A DNA stretch of 64,000 bases from Streptomyces griseoloalbus (GTDB lineage: Bacteria; Actinomycetota; Actinomycetes; Streptomycetales; Streptomycetaceae). The notes beneath the pieces were generated by a model. It ran no database searches and was not told the DNA's origin. It saw only the letters and a program-made list of their open reading frames with translations. The DNA lies in the NCBI GenBank assembly GCA_014650015.1, contig BMUD01000004.1, forward strand, positions 62,001 through 126,000, in the 5' to 3' direction. Below, piece by piece: positions 18,093-26,865 of this stretch (its first letter is position 1; the number at the start of each line of letters is the position of its first letter). The position numbers and the translations under genes were made by a program.

Positions 18093-18473
18093 TCAGCAGC
18101 GGAACGTCTGCAGGTCGGTGGCGCGGAGGGCCGGGTCGCCCGGTCCCCGGCCCTGTGGCGGACCGGCCGGGTACGGGTGGGGAGCGGATCGCCGTGGTGC
18201 GGTCGACGGAGTGGGGGTGCCGGCGGTCGGGTGAGCGGTCCCGGCCGCCCCGGAGGCCCTCGGTGAGCGTGCGAGAGGGCGGTGGAGCGAGGCGCCGTCG
18301 CCACCGGGGCGGGGCTCTGCGACGCCTTCACGCGCCGCGTCGGCCGGCTCGTCGTGCTGCGCCACCGCGGGGTGACTCTCCGGGTGCCGGTCCGCCGCGA
18401 GTGCCGGGGAGCACAGGTGCAGCAGGAGCATCGACGCCAGCAGGACGACTGCCGCTGCCCATCGAGACCGCAC
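18093..18473 (-). CDS. Small secreted hypothetical protein
   Basis: A 126-residue protein with a clear signal peptide: MRSRW, a hydrophobic core AAAVVLLASMLLLHLCSPALA, then cleavage near Ala27. The mature part is hydrophilic, rich in His, Pro, Ala and Arg, without a recognised domain, and ends in DLQTFRC. The Cys within the signal core is not a proper lipobox. It may belong to a small Streptomyces-specific exported family. It sits upstream of the acyltransferase gene on the same strand, and a link to the cell-envelope role of that gene is only conjecture. Confidence 0.55.
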   Translation of the reverse strand: MRSRWAAAVVLLASMLLLHLCSPALAADRHPESHPAVAQHDEPADAAREGVAEPRPGGDGASLHRPLARSPRASGAAGTAHPTAGTPTPSTAPRRSAPHPYPAGPPQGRGPGDPALRATDLQTFRC

Positions 18474-18729
18474 CGGTCACCCTTTCGACGTGCGTCCGGC
18501 GGGGGTGGGAACACCGGGTGAGTACCGGACGGGCCCCCACTCCTGTGCGCCCGGCACGTCCTCCAGTAGCGCCGAGCGCGTCCCGCCCCGTCAAGCCCTC
18601 CGCGTCGCAACGCCGCGCACTTGCGTCCGCATCGGCCGCAGTGCTCCACCGGAGCCCCGTCCCTCACGCCACGGGGTCACCGTTCGGCCGGACGGCGTGC
18701 CGACGGCCGACCGCGGGCACATGTGATCG

Positions 18730-20040
18730 GTGATCTCCCCTGACTTTCTCTTCACTCTGCTCGGGGTCGGCGCCCTCGGCGCGGCCGTACTGCCCCGCCT
18801 GGTGGCCCGCAGACCGCTGTCACTGCCTCTGGTGTTCCTCGTCTGCGGGGTCGGTCTCCATCTGGTGCGGGTGCCGTTGCCCGAGATCGACCCGGTGTCG
18901 GGCCGGGCGTGGGTGGAGCACGTCACCGAGATCTGTGTGCTCGTCTCGCTGATGGGCGCCGGTCTCGCCCTGAACCGGCCCTTCGGCCGCCGCGGCTGGC
19001 GGGGCACCTGGCGGCAGCTGGGCGTCACCATGCCGCTGACCATCGCGGCGGTGGGCGGTCTCGCCTGGGGCGTGCTGGGCTGGCCGGCGGCCGCGGCGCT
19101 GCTGCTGGCGGCCGTGCTCGCGCCGACCGATCCGGTGCTCGCCTCGGAGGTGCGGGTGGGTGCGCCCACCGACTCCGAGCACGACGAGGACGAGGTGCGT
19201 TTCACGCTGACCAGCGAGGCCGGGCTGAACGACGGCCTCGCCTTCCCCTTCGTCCTGGCCGCCGTCGCGCTCGCCACCGCCGCGGGCGGCCGGGTGACCG
19301 GCGGCGGGATCGCCCACTGGGCCCTGGTCGACGTGGGCTACAAGTGCGCGGTGGGCGTGTGCGCGGGTCTCACCGTCGGCGCGCTGCTCGGCTGGCTGTT
19401 CTTCCGCGCGGAGTGGCGGACGATGCGGCTGTCGGAGCACCGGGAGGGATTCGTCGCCATCGGCGCCACCTTCCTCGCCTACGGGGTGACGGAGCTGCTG
19501 CACGGCTACGGCTTCCTGGCGGTGTTCGTCACCGCCTGCCGGATCCGCGCGGCGGAGCGCGCTCACGGCTTTCACACGGTGCTGCACGATTTCGTGGAGC
19601 AGGTGGAGCGGCTGCTGACCGCCGCCCTGCTGTTCCTGCTCGGTGTGTTCGTCGCCCAGGGCGGGCTGGCGTCGCTGACCTGGCAGGACGCGCTCGTGGG
19701 TCTGCTGCTGCTGTTGGTGGTGCGGCCGCTGACCGCGTGGGTCGCTCAGCTCGGTACCTCCGCCGGTCCCCGGGAGCGCCTGGTGATCGCCTTCTTCGGG
19801 ATCCGCGGCATCGGCTCGCTGTTCTACCTGGCCCACGCGCTCGGCCACGCCGGCTTCGACGTCCCGGCCGAGCGGCTGTGGGCGGTGGTGACCTTCACGG
19901 TGCTGGCGTCCGTCGTCCTGCACGGGGTGAGTGCCACCCCCGTCATCTCGCGCCTCGACCGGCTGCGGCTGCGCCGGGCCCGGGTGGACCGTGCGGGGCC
20001 GGAGCCGGACGAGGACGAGGTGGCGGGCAAGCGGCTGTGA
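18730..20040 (+). CDS. CPA1-family Na+(K+)/H+ antiporter
   Basis: A 436-residue integral membrane antiporter with about 12 hydrophobic segments. Core motifs of the CPA1/NhaP group are LAPTDPVLASEVRVGAPTDSE and EAGLNDGLAFPF, the latter carrying the conserved Asn-Asp ion-binding pair. EGFVAIGATFLAYGVTELLHGYGFLAVFVTACRIR and FFGIRGIGSLFYLAHAL follow. It exchanges monovalent cations for protons to hold pH and salt balance. The GTG at 18730 gives the expected N-terminus; the ribosome site is weak. The C-terminal tail (PEPDEDEVAGKRL) is short, without a TrkA-C domain. It converges on the GH30 gene with only 27 bases between stops. Confidence 0.92.
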   Translation: MISPDFLFTLLGVGALGAAVLPRLVARRPLSLPLVFLVCGVGLHLVRVPLPEIDPVSGRAWVEHVTEICVLVSLMGAGLALNRPFGRRGWRGTWRQLGVTMPLTIAAVGGLAWGVLGWPAAAALLLAAVLAPTDPVLASEVRVGAPTDSEHDEDEVRFTLTSEAGLNDGLAFPFVLAAVALATAAGGRVTGGGIAHWALVDVGYKCAVGVCAGLTVGALLGWLFFRAEWRTMRLSEHREGFVAIGATFLAYGVTELLHGYGFLAVFVTACRIRAAERAHGFHTVLHDFVEQVERLLTAALLFLLGVFVAQGGLASLTWQDALVGLLLLLVVRPLTAWVAQLGTSAGPRERLVIAFFGIRGIGSLFYLAHALGHAGFDVPAERLWAVVTFTVLASVVLHGVSATPVISRLDRLRLRRARVDRAGPEPDEDEVAGKRL

Positions 20041-20067
20041 GCCGCGCCGCCCGGCGGACGCCGTGGT

Positions 20068-21978
20068 TCAGCCGGTGAGGGCGAAGGTCTGGGCGGCCGA
20101 GCCGGAGCAGGGCTGCTGGGACAGGCGCGCCCCGTTGGCGGTGGAGGCGTTGTCGACGGTCAGGCACTTGCCGCTGTGGCGGGCGACGAAGCGGTGGTGT
20201 CCGGCGGTGCCGGTGCTCTCGGCGCGCCACTGCTGATTGGTGCCGCCCACGTACTCCCACAGGTGGACGTCGGTGCCGTCGGCGGTGGCGCCGGGGCCGC
20301 CGTCGACGTCCCAGGCCTTGCCGTTGTGCCGGTTGACGACCTGGTAGTGACCGCCGTCGGTGGGCCGGAACTGCCAGTACTGGTTGGCGCCCGTACCGCA
20401 GGCCCACTGCTGCAGCGCGGTGCCGTTCGCGGTGCCCCAGTCGGCGGCGTCGAGGCAGGCACCGCTGCCCTCGTCGACGACCCGGTACCAGGCGCCCGGG
20501 TCGATCGGGCCGGCCGGGGTGCCGGTGCCGCTCCAGGTGAAGGTGGCGACGGCACCGGCGGGCAGGGTGTGGGTGAGGGACTTGCCGTTGTCGGTGAGGG
20601 AGAACCGCTGGGCGCTGCCGGCGGTGTTGACGACGTAGGCGGCGCGGGAGCCGTCGGGGTTCTGGAAGGCGACGTTCTGCACGCCTCCGGCGCCCTGGCT
20701 GGTGGAGCCGATGCGGGTCGCGCCGGGCTTGACGAACTTGCTGAGGTGGCCCAGCACGTAGTACTCGGCGTTGCGGGTGACGTTGCCCCCGGCGATCTCG
20801 ACGACGCCGTTGCAGCGGTTGGTGCAGTGGCCCTGGTGGGGGCCGCCGTTCTGGTCGAGGGCGAGGTTCCAGTTGATCACTGTCTCGCCGCCGCCCCGCA
20901 TGTTCTGCACGACGAGGTTCTCGGCGTGCCAGCGCAGGGTGTCGCCGAAGGTGGCGGCGGTGTCGGCGCTGTCGGTGCCCGAGCACTCGGTGAAGAAGAC
21001 CCGCTTCCCGGCGTTCACGATCTGCTGCTGGGCACCGACCTGGCCGCCGTAGCAGTGGAAGGCGGCGCCGATGACACGGCTGATGCCAGGGGTGCGGGAG
21101 AAGACGTCGAGGGGGTAGTCCGGGTGGTCCCAGTTGTGGTCGTAGGCCAGGATGTTGGTGGGCAGCCCGGCCGCGGTCAGCTTGGGGTCGAGGACCTTGA
21201 GGAAGTCCGCCTGCTGGGCGGAGGTCATCGACGTCGACGGGTAACTGGTGGCGAACTCCGGCTCGTTCTGCACCGTGAGGTCGGTGAGGGTGATGCCCTC
21301 CTGCGCGTACGCCTTGATCGCCTTGACCAGGTAGTCGGCGTACGCCCCGTAGTGCTCGGGCTTGAGGCTGCCGCCGTTGAGGGAGTTCTGGGACTTCATC
21401 CACGCGGGCGGTGACCAGGGCGAGCCCATGAACCGGATCGCCGGGTTGACGGCGGTGGCCTGCTTGAGGACGGGGATGATCTCGGCCCGGTCCCGGTCGA
21501 TGGAGAACCGGCCGGGGGTGTCCTCGTAGGAGTAGGGGTCGTTCGTGGCGTCGAAGTCGGTGCTGCCGAGCGGCTGACGCAGGTAGTTGAGTCCGATGCC
21601 GTCGCCGGCGGTGGAGAACAGCGACCGCATCAGCTCGCCGCGCCGATCCTGCGGCAGGCTCTGGATGAGGCGGGCGGAGGCGCCGGTGACGGAGGCGCCG
21701 GCGCCGGTGAACCGCTGGCTCTTGCTGCCCGCGTCGACACGGATGTCGATGGACTGCGGACTGCCGTCGAACGGGACGCTGCCCTCCGCGGTGAGCTTCT
21801 TGGCGCCGTCGGGGGTGGTGACCCACACCTGGGCGACGGGGTCGGCGGCCTGGGCGGTCCCGGCCCCGGTGAGACCGAGCCCGGCGGCGGCCAGGCCGAG
21901 GGCGAGGGCGGCGGCCCCGGCTCTTCGCGGACGGGGGCGGCTGGTGGTGCGGGGCGACCCGGATGACAGGGATGACAC
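20068..21978 (-). CDS. Secreted GH30 glycosidase with ricin-type CBM13
   Basis: A 636-residue exported enzyme. The signal peptide (1 to about 45) has a twin-arginine-like stretch RPRPRRAGAAA. The GH30 catalytic domain (about 50-485) carries acid/base Glu239 in VQNEPE and nucleophile Glu331 in FFTECSG. HCYGG, FMGSPWSPPAWMK and the C-terminal beta-sandwich of GH30 are present. A CBM13 ricin trefoil fills 497-635 with three QxW-type repeats (LQQWACG, HLWEY..NQQW, LSQQPC). Likely substrates are beta-1,6-glucan or related beta-glucosides. The GTG at 21978 follows AAGGAG; the longer frame upstream lacks a ribosome site. It is divergent from a TetR gene with operator-like repeats between. Confidence 0.93.
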   Translation of the reverse strand: MSSLSSGSPRTTSRPRPRRAGAAALALGLAAAGLGLTGAGTAQAADPVAQVWVTTPDGAKKLTAEGSVPFDGSPQSIDIRVDAGSKSQRFTGAGASVTGASARLIQSLPQDRRGELMRSLFSTAGDGIGLNYLRQPLGSTDFDATNDPYSYEDTPGRFSIDRDRAEIIPVLKQATAVNPAIRFMGSPWSPPAWMKSQNSLNGGSLKPEHYGAYADYLVKAIKAYAQEGITLTDLTVQNEPEFATSYPSTSMTSAQQADFLKVLDPKLTAAGLPTNILAYDHNWDHPDYPLDVFSRTPGISRVIGAAFHCYGGQVGAQQQIVNAGKRVFFTECSGTDSADTAATFGDTLRWHAENLVVQNMRGGGETVINWNLALDQNGGPHQGHCTNRCNGVVEIAGGNVTRNAEYYVLGHLSKFVKPGATRIGSTSQGAGGVQNVAFQNPDGSRAAYVVNTAGSAQRFSLTDNGKSLTHTLPAGAVATFTWSGTGTPAGPIDPGAWYRVVDEGSGACLDAADWGTANGTALQQWACGTGANQYWQFRPTDGGHYQVVNRHNGKAWDVDGGPGATADGTDVHLWEYVGGTNQQWRAESTGTAGHHRFVARHSGKCLTVDNASTANGARLSQQPCSGSAAQTFALTG

Positions 21979-22146
21979 GGTGCGGCTCTCCTTCGTCGGG
22001 TGACGCGTGGGGTACGCCGGCCGGTCGTCGGGGCAGCGCGGGTGGGCCCGGAGGGTGAGTGCGGTGCGCGAGGCCCCGGGTGCCGGGCGTCCCTTCGGTC
22101 CGTGGCGGCGGCGTTCCGTCGGAATGACGGCGCCATGAAAGCACAC

Positions 22147-22168
22147 CCACTAAGTGGTTAGTAAGTGG
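22147..22168. promoter_or_regulatory. Nested palindrome / direct repeat upstream of GH30 and TetR
   Basis: CCACTAAGTGG (22147-22157) is a palindrome with a central A. ACTAA-GTGG-TTAGT (22149-22162) is a second inverted repeat, and TAAGTGG is repeated at 22151 and 22162. It is the only A/T-rich patch in the divergent region and a good candidate site for the adjacent TetR regulator. Confidence 0.6.
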
Positions 22169-22241
22169 CATGCATCACATGAGAAGAGGGGTGAGTGAAG
22201 ATCACCGACGCCGGGAGCGACCCGGCCGTAAGCTGTCGCAG

Positions 22242-22904
22242 GTGAGTGACCAGTCGGTGGGCCGGCCCGCCCGCAGGACCAAGACCGAGCCCCGCACGCC
22301 CCGCAGTCCGGAGGCCCGGCAGCGGCAGCGGGACATCCTGCACATCGCGATGGACACCTTCGCGGCACGCGGCTACAACAACGCCTCACTCGCGGAGATC
22401 GCCGAGCGCGCGGGGCTGACCCAGGCCGGCGTCCTGCACTACTTCCGGTCCAAGGCGCTGCTGCTCACCAGCGTCCTCGAACTGCGCGACCGGACCGACA
22501 TCGAGCAGCTCGGGTCCGACCGCCCGCAGGGGCTCGCCTTCCTGCGCCATCTGGTCGACACCGCCCACCGCAACGCCGAACGCGAGGGCATCGTGCGGCT
22601 CTACGCCGTCCTGTCGGCGGAGTCCGTCACCGACGACCATCCCGCGCAGAGGTACTTCCGCGATCGGTACACCGGACTGCGCGCCTTCGTCACCGACGCG
22701 CTGATGGAGTCGTGCGGCCTGCCGGAGTCCGACCGGGGGCGGGCGCACGACGCGGCGAACGCGGTCATCGCCGTCATGGACGGCCTGCAGGTCCAGTGGC
22801 TGCTGGCCCCGGACTCCGTGGACATGGCCGCCTCTACGGACCTGGTCATCACCTCACTGCTGACCGGCCTGGCCCCGGACCGGTTCGCCCGTTCCGGCGA
22901 CTGA
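22242..22904 (+). CDS. TetR-family transcriptional regulator
   Basis: A 220-residue regulator. The helix-turn-helix, with QRQRDILHIAMDTFAARGYNNASLAEIAERAGLTQAGVLHYFRSKALLL, ends in the VLHYFRSK recognition signature. The C-terminal half is all-helical (FLRHLVDTAHRNAEREGIVRLYAVLSAESV), a layout common in regulators of carbohydrate or lipid genes. The open frame starts earlier (22170), but that would cover the operator-like repeats; the GTG at 22242 leaves them in the promoter and is preferred, although its ribosome site is weak. It is divergent from the GH30 glycosidase, its probable target. The ligand may be a glucan breakdown product, which is inference. Confidence 0.88.
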   Translation: MSDQSVGRPARRTKTEPRTPRSPEARQRQRDILHIAMDTFAARGYNNASLAEIAERAGLTQAGVLHYFRSKALLLTSVLELRDRTDIEQLGSDRPQGLAFLRHLVDTAHRNAEREGIVRLYAVLSAESVTDDHPAQRYFRDRYTGLRAFVTDALMESCGLPESDRGRAHDAANAVIAVMDGLQVQWLLAPDSVDMAASTDLVITSLLTGLAPDRFARSGD

Positions 22905-22977
22905 GGTCCTGCTGCGGCTCTTCGCGGCAGGCCCCGCCGATGTGCGAGGTCGTCGCGCCCGGTGGACGCTGGGGATC

Positions 22978-23907
22978 ATGCGGCGCAACGAGGTGCGGGA
23001 CGGCGGGGCAGGCGATGTGGAGGCGGCCCTCGACGAGCTGTACGCGCTGCCGCCCTCGGACTTCGTCGCCCGCCGTGAGGAACTGGCCGCTGCCGCCAGG
23101 ACCGCCAAGCGGGCCGACGACGCCCGCCGTATCCGCGCCGCCCGACGGCCCACGCTCGCGGCCTGGGCGGCGAACCTGCTCCGGCGCTCCCGGCCCGACG
23201 AGGCGGAGCGGTTCCTGGAGCTGGGACGGGCGCTGCGCGAGGCCTACGCCGCCCTGGACCCGAGCGGGTTGAAGGAGCTGTCCGCGCAGCGGCGGCGTAT
23301 CGTCTCCGAGCTGTCCCGGCAGGCCGCGGGTCTGGCACGGGAGGCCGGACACCCGCTGTCGGACGCGGTGCGGCGGGACGTCGAGACGACCCTGCGGGCC
23401 GTGCTCGCCGATCCGGAGGCGGCCGGCCTGTGGGCCGGCGGCCGGGTGGAGAGCACGCTCACGCCTCCGTCGGAGTTTCCTTCGGACACGTCCGGAGCGC
23501 AGGACACGGCGCGAAAGGCGCCCCGCGCGCCGGCTCGTACGCCGTCGGCCCCGGCGCGGGAGAAGGACGAGCTAGCGCAGCGGCGGGCCGAGCGGCAGCA
23601 GCGCCTCGCCCGGGCCCGGGAGGCGGCCCGGGAGGCCGAGGAAAGGCTCCGTGACCGGCGTACGGAGCGGGAGGACGCCGATGCCGCGCTGGAGCGGGCG
23701 CGCGGGCAACACCGGGAGGCCGAGCAGCGGGTATCGGCCGCCGAGAACCAACTCCGGGACGCACGGGCGGAGTTGGAGCGGGCGAAGCGGGAGCACGGGG
23801 AGGCGGAGGAACGGGGCCGGTCGGCCGCGGCGGCCCTCTCCCGGGCAGAGCGGGACGCGGAGGGAGCCGCTCGGCAGGTGGAGCGGGCGGCGAAGGGTAC
23901 GGAGTGA
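22978..23907 (+). CDS. Coiled-coil hypothetical protein
   Basis: A 309-residue soluble protein with two halves. Residues 10-150 are helical (LDELYALPPSDFVARREELAAAARTAKRADDARRIRAARRPTLAAWAANLLRRSRP). After a proline-rich hinge (160-195), residues 200-305 form an almost uninterrupted charged coiled coil of Arg, Glu and Ala heptads (RLARAREAAREAEERLRDRRTERED...). There is no signal, membrane segment or catalytic motif. The first half resembles a conserved actinobacterial family found next to regulators; no function is established. The ATG at 22978 begins just before the conserved region. It starts 74 bases after the TetR gene and could be co-transcribed with it. Confidence 0.8.
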   Translation: MRRNEVRDGGAGDVEAALDELYALPPSDFVARREELAAAARTAKRADDARRIRAARRPTLAAWAANLLRRSRPDEAERFLELGRALREAYAALDPSGLKELSAQRRRIVSELSRQAAGLAREAGHPLSDAVRRDVETTLRAVLADPEAAGLWAGGRVESTLTPPSEFPSDTSGAQDTARKAPRAPARTPSAPAREKDELAQRRAERQQRLARAREAAREAEERLRDRRTEREDADAALERARGQHREAEQRVSAAENQLRDARAELERAKREHGEAEERGRSAAAALSRAERDAEGAARQVERAAKGTE

Positions 23908-23943
23908 GCGGCAGGCCCCGCCGACCGTGTTCTCCCACCGGCT

Positions 23944-24024
23944 GACGACTCCCCTTCTCCGGACAGCGCTCACGCCTCCCTTCCTCCCGACAGCGCCGAC
24001 GACTCCCTTTCTCCCGGCAGCGCC
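23944..24024. repeat. Three imperfect 27-bp tandem repeats
   Basis: Units start at 23944, 23971 and 23998, each of the form (G/C)ACG.CTCCC.TTCTCC.G.CAGCGC. They lie in the non-coding gap between the coiled-coil gene and the protease promoter. No hairpin or gene is associated. Confidence 0.7.
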
Positions 24025-24089
24025 CCGGAATTGAGCGCCACATTGGCATAGACCTGACACTGTCGGCTCGCTAAGCTCTGCTCGATCCG

Positions 24090-24105
24090 GTGAGAGCGCT
24101 CTCAC
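24090..24105. promoter_or_regulatory. LacI-type operator (perfect 16-bp palindrome)
   Basis: GTGAGAGCGCTCTCAC at 24090-24105 is perfectly symmetric with the central GCGC typical of LacI-family sites. It differs from the known CebR box TGGGAGCGCTCCCA at two symmetric positions. It lies 52 bases upstream of the protease start, where a repressor would block transcription. Confidence 0.7.
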
Positions 24106-24157
24106 ACCGCGGTTGTTCCACCCCCACTTTGCTGGAACGACGAAGGGCACACCTTCC

Positions 24158-25333
24158 ATGAGACGCACCAGAATCACGCAGGCCGGTGTGGCCGCCCTGC
24201 TCATGATCGGCAGCTGGACGGCGGCCGGCACTCTGCCGGCCTCGGCGCAGGACGCCCCCGACTCCCCCGCCGCCCGGGCCGCCGACTCCGCTCCCGCCTC
24301 CGACGGCCTGATGGCGGCCATGCAGCGGGACTTCGGCCTGACCCGCGCCGAGGCGGAGGACCGCCTCGCCGCCGAACGCGAGGCCACCGACCTCGCCCCC
24401 GAGGCACGCAGGACCGCCGGACCCGCTTACGGCGGGTCCTGGTTCGACGCCAAGAGCGAGAAGCTGACCGTGGCCGTGACCGAGGACGCCGACGCCTCGA
24501 CGGTGCGGGCCCTGCGCGCGTCCGGGGCGGCCGTCCGCACCGTCGAGCACAGCGCACGGCAGCTCGACGCGGCCAAGTCCCGCATCGACCGCCTCGACGC
24601 ACCCTCGGGCGTCACCAGCTGGTCCGTGGACCCGACCGCCAACACGGTCGTCGTGAACGTCGTCGAGAACCAGAAGACTGACAACGATGTCCGCACGTTC
24701 GTGACCAAGGCCCGCGAGGCCGGTCCGGTCACCGTGCGGACCGTAGGGGCGCAGGCGGAGACCTTCGCCGCCGGAACGGTGGGCGGCGACCCTTACTACA
24801 CCGGCAACGTCCGCTGCTCCATAGGCTTCTCGGTGCACGGCGGCTTCGTCACCGCCGGGCACTGCGGCGGGGTCGGCAGCCAGGTCAGGGGCTGGGACGG
24901 CTCGTACATCGGCAACTTCCAGGGCTCCTCGTTCCCGGAGAACGACTACGCCTGGGTCAACGTGGGCAGCGGCTGGTGGACGGTGCCGGTGGTGCTCGGC
25001 TGGGGCACGGTCTCGGACCAGCTGGTGCGCGGCTCGGCGGAGGCTCCGATCGGCGCCTCGATCTGCCGCTCCGGCTCCACGACCCACTGGCACTGCGGCA
25101 ACGTGCTGGCCAAGAACGAGACGGTCAACTACAGCCAGGGCGCGGTGCGCCAGATGACCAAGACGAGCGTCTGCGCCGAACCCGGTGACTCGGGCGGCTC
25201 GTTCATCAGCGGCGACCAGGCGCAGGGCGTCACCTCCGGCGGCTGGGGCAACTGCTCCGGCGGAGGCGAAACCTGGCACCAGCCGATCAACGAGATCCTC
25301 AACCGTTACGGGCTGACGCTGCACACGGCCTGA
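24158..25333 (+). CDS. Secreted S1 (alpha-lytic/streptogrisin-type) serine protease
   Basis: A 391-residue preproprotease. The signal peptide is at 1-30 (RRTRITQAGVAALLMIGSW... ASAQ). An inhibitory and foldase pro-region runs to about 205, including the family motif ARRTAGPAYGGSWFD. The mature protease starts near VGGDPYYTG. The triad is His235 (TAGHC), Asp263 (ENDYAWV) and Ser345 (GDSGGS). Six mature cysteines fit three disulfides: 220-236, 303-313 and 339-366. It should digest extracellular protein with chymotrypsin-like preference. The ATG at 24158 follows CGAAGGG; an in-frame ATG 45 bases earlier is less likely. A LacI-type palindrome sits in the leader and a strong hairpin terminates the gene. 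Confidence 0.95.
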   Translation: MRRTRITQAGVAALLMIGSWTAAGTLPASAQDAPDSPAARAADSAPASDGLMAAMQRDFGLTRAEAEDRLAAEREATDLAPEARRTAGPAYGGSWFDAKSEKLTVAVTEDADASTVRALRASGAAVRTVEHSARQLDAAKSRIDRLDAPSGVTSWSVDPTANTVVVNVVENQKTDNDVRTFVTKAREAGPVTVRTVGAQAETFAAGTVGGDPYYTGNVRCSIGFSVHGGFVTAGHCGGVGSQVRGWDGSYIGNFQGSSFPENDYAWVNVGSGWWTVPVVLGWGTVSDQLVRGSAEAPIGASICRSGSTTHWHCGNVLAKNETVNYSQGAVRQMTKTSVCAEPGDSGGSFISGDQAQGVTSGGWGNCSGGGETWHQPINEILNRYGLTLHTA

Positions 25334-25352
25334 CCGGACACACCGACAGCTA

Positions 25353-25384
25353 GCGGGCCCCGCCGGACGACCGGCGGGGCCCGC
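25353..25384 (+). terminator. Intrinsic terminator of the S1 protease gene
   Basis: A perfect 14-bp GC stem with an ACGA loop (25353-25366 with 25371-25384), 19 bases after the stop. There is no U-run, as is usual in Streptomyces. Confidence 0.85.
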
Positions 25385-25432
25385 TCCTCCGTGCGCGGCA
25401 CGGCTCGCCACCGCACGGCTCGGCCCCCCAAT

Positions 25433-25473
25433 AGTTACCGGGCCGTAACTTACCGAGGAGTTACCACCGGTAA
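25433..25473. promoter_or_regulatory. Inverted TTAC repeats upstream of the lipase gene
   Basis: AGTTAC at 25433-25438 and GTAACT at 25445-25450 form a 6-6-6 palindrome. TTACC-ACC-GGTAA follows at 25461-25473, and CTTACC lies between at 25449-25454. The cluster lies 56-96 bases upstream of the lipase start, in the promoter zone. A regulator is not identified nearby. Confidence 0.55.
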
Positions 25474-25528
25474 GTATGCGCTGCTAGTTTCCGGTTGCAC
25501 TGTCCTGGAGCAGAGCGAGGAGTGAGCC

Positions 25529-26851
25529 GTGAGTCGTCTCAGCAGCGTGCTGACCACCGTCGTCGCCACGACCGCCTGTGTGTGCGTGTCCGCGCCGCCC
25601 GCCGCCGCGGCCGAACCCGTGGTGTCGCGGGGCGTCACCATCCCCGCCTTCTACACCCCGCCCGCCGAACTGCCCGCGGGCAACGGCGTGCTGGTCCGTC
25701 ATGAGCCACTGCCCCTCGGGCTGAGCCTGCCCGGTCTGGACGGCCGCCCGCTGCCCGGCACGGCGACCCGCCTGATGTACACCTCCACCGACTCGGGCGG
25801 ACAGCCGGTCGCCGTCACCGGTGCCTACATCGAGCCGTCCGCGCACTGGAAGGGCGAGGGCCCCCGTCCGCTGGTGGTCGTCGGCTCCGGAACCATGGGG
25901 CAGGGCGACCAGTGCGCGCCCTCGCTGGCCCTGCAGCACCCCCTCACCCTCAACGGGCAGACCGTGACGCTCGGCTACGAGAACCTGGCGATCTACCGGC
26001 TCCTGGCCACCGGAGCGGCCGTCGTCGTCACCGACTACGTCGGCCTCGGCGCCACCGACCGGCTCCACACCTACGTCAACCGCCTCGACCAGGGGCACGC
26101 CATGCTGGACGCCGCCCGCGCCGCGCGGTCCGTGCCGGACGCGTCCGTCACCGCCGCCTCCCGGGTGGGCATGTACGGCTACAGCCAAGGCGGCGGAGCC
26201 AGCGCCTCAGCGGCCGAACTCCAGCGCGCCTACGCACCCGACGTACGTCTCGCCGGCACCTACAGCGGGGCACCGCCCGCGGATCTGACCGAGGTCATGA
26301 AGGGCATCGACGGGAGCGCCCTGGCCGGGGCGCTGGGCTGGTCGATCAACGGGTTCGCCCAGGCGGAACCCGAGGTGCGCGAGGTCGTCGAAGCGAACAT
26401 CAACGCCACCGGACGCGCCGCCCTGAAGGACATCTCCACCACCTGCGTCGGGGACGCGATCTTCGGTTACGGCTTCACCAGGAGCACCGAGTGGACCTCG
26501 AGCGGGAAGTCCCTCGGCGAGATCATCGCCCGCGAGCCCGGCGCCCAGGCCGTGCTGGACAAGCAGCGCCTCGGCATGACGAAGCCGACCGGACCGGTCC
26601 GGCTGGTCACCGGCGTCCAGGACGACATCGTCCCGCACGAGCAGGCGCGCCGGCTGGCGGTCGACTGGTGCGCCAGGGGCGGCGACGTCACCTACCAGGC
26701 CGTCCGGCTGCCCAACCTCGGCGACAAGCTCCTCACCAACCACGTGGCGCCGCTCCTCACCGACCAGGGCAACGCGGTGACGTGGCTGACCGACCGGCTC
26801 GCGGGCCGGCCGACGACGTCCAACTGCCCGGACGTGCCGGCACGGCCCTGA
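25529..26851 (+). CDS. Secreted lipase (secretory lipase family, alpha/beta hydrolase)
   Basis: A 440-residue exported lipase/esterase. The signal peptide spans 1-28 (RLSSVLTTVVATTACVCVSAPPAAAAE). The hydrolase core has VVTDYVGLGATDRLHTYVN followed by GMYGYSQGGGAS, with nucleophile Ser219 in GYSQG. An acid residue is likely in VTGVQDDIVP, and a His in the LLTNHVAP region completes the triad typical of the LIP family. Cysteines at about 129 and 310 may pair. The GTG at 25529 follows GAGGAG. It probably releases fatty acids from acylglycerols or esters outside the cell. It lies between two extracellular proteases and ends in a very strong hairpin. Confidence 0.9.
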   Translation: MSRLSSVLTTVVATTACVCVSAPPAAAAEPVVSRGVTIPAFYTPPAELPAGNGVLVRHEPLPLGLSLPGLDGRPLPGTATRLMYTSTDSGGQPVAVTGAYIEPSAHWKGEGPRPLVVVGSGTMGQGDQCAPSLALQHPLTLNGQTVTLGYENLAIYRLLATGAAVVVTDYVGLGATDRLHTYVNRLDQGHAMLDAARAARSVPDASVTAASRVGMYGYSQGGGASASAAELQRAYAPDVRLAGTYSGAPPADLTEVMKGIDGSALAGALGWSINGFAQAEPEVREVVEANINATGRAALKDISTTCVGDAIFGYGFTRSTEWTSSGKSLGEIIAREPGAQAVLDKQRLGMTKPTGPVRLVTGVQDDIVPHEQARRLAVDWCARGGDVTYQAVRLPNLGDKLLTNHVAPLLTDQGNAVTWLTDRLAGRPTTSNCPDVPARP

Positions 26852-26865
26852 CCCGCCGGAAACGG

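Noticed and set aside
24031-24082. Promoter of the S1 protease gene (TTGGCA or CTGACA with downstream words)
   Set aside because: No -35/-10 pair with acceptable spacing could be chosen.
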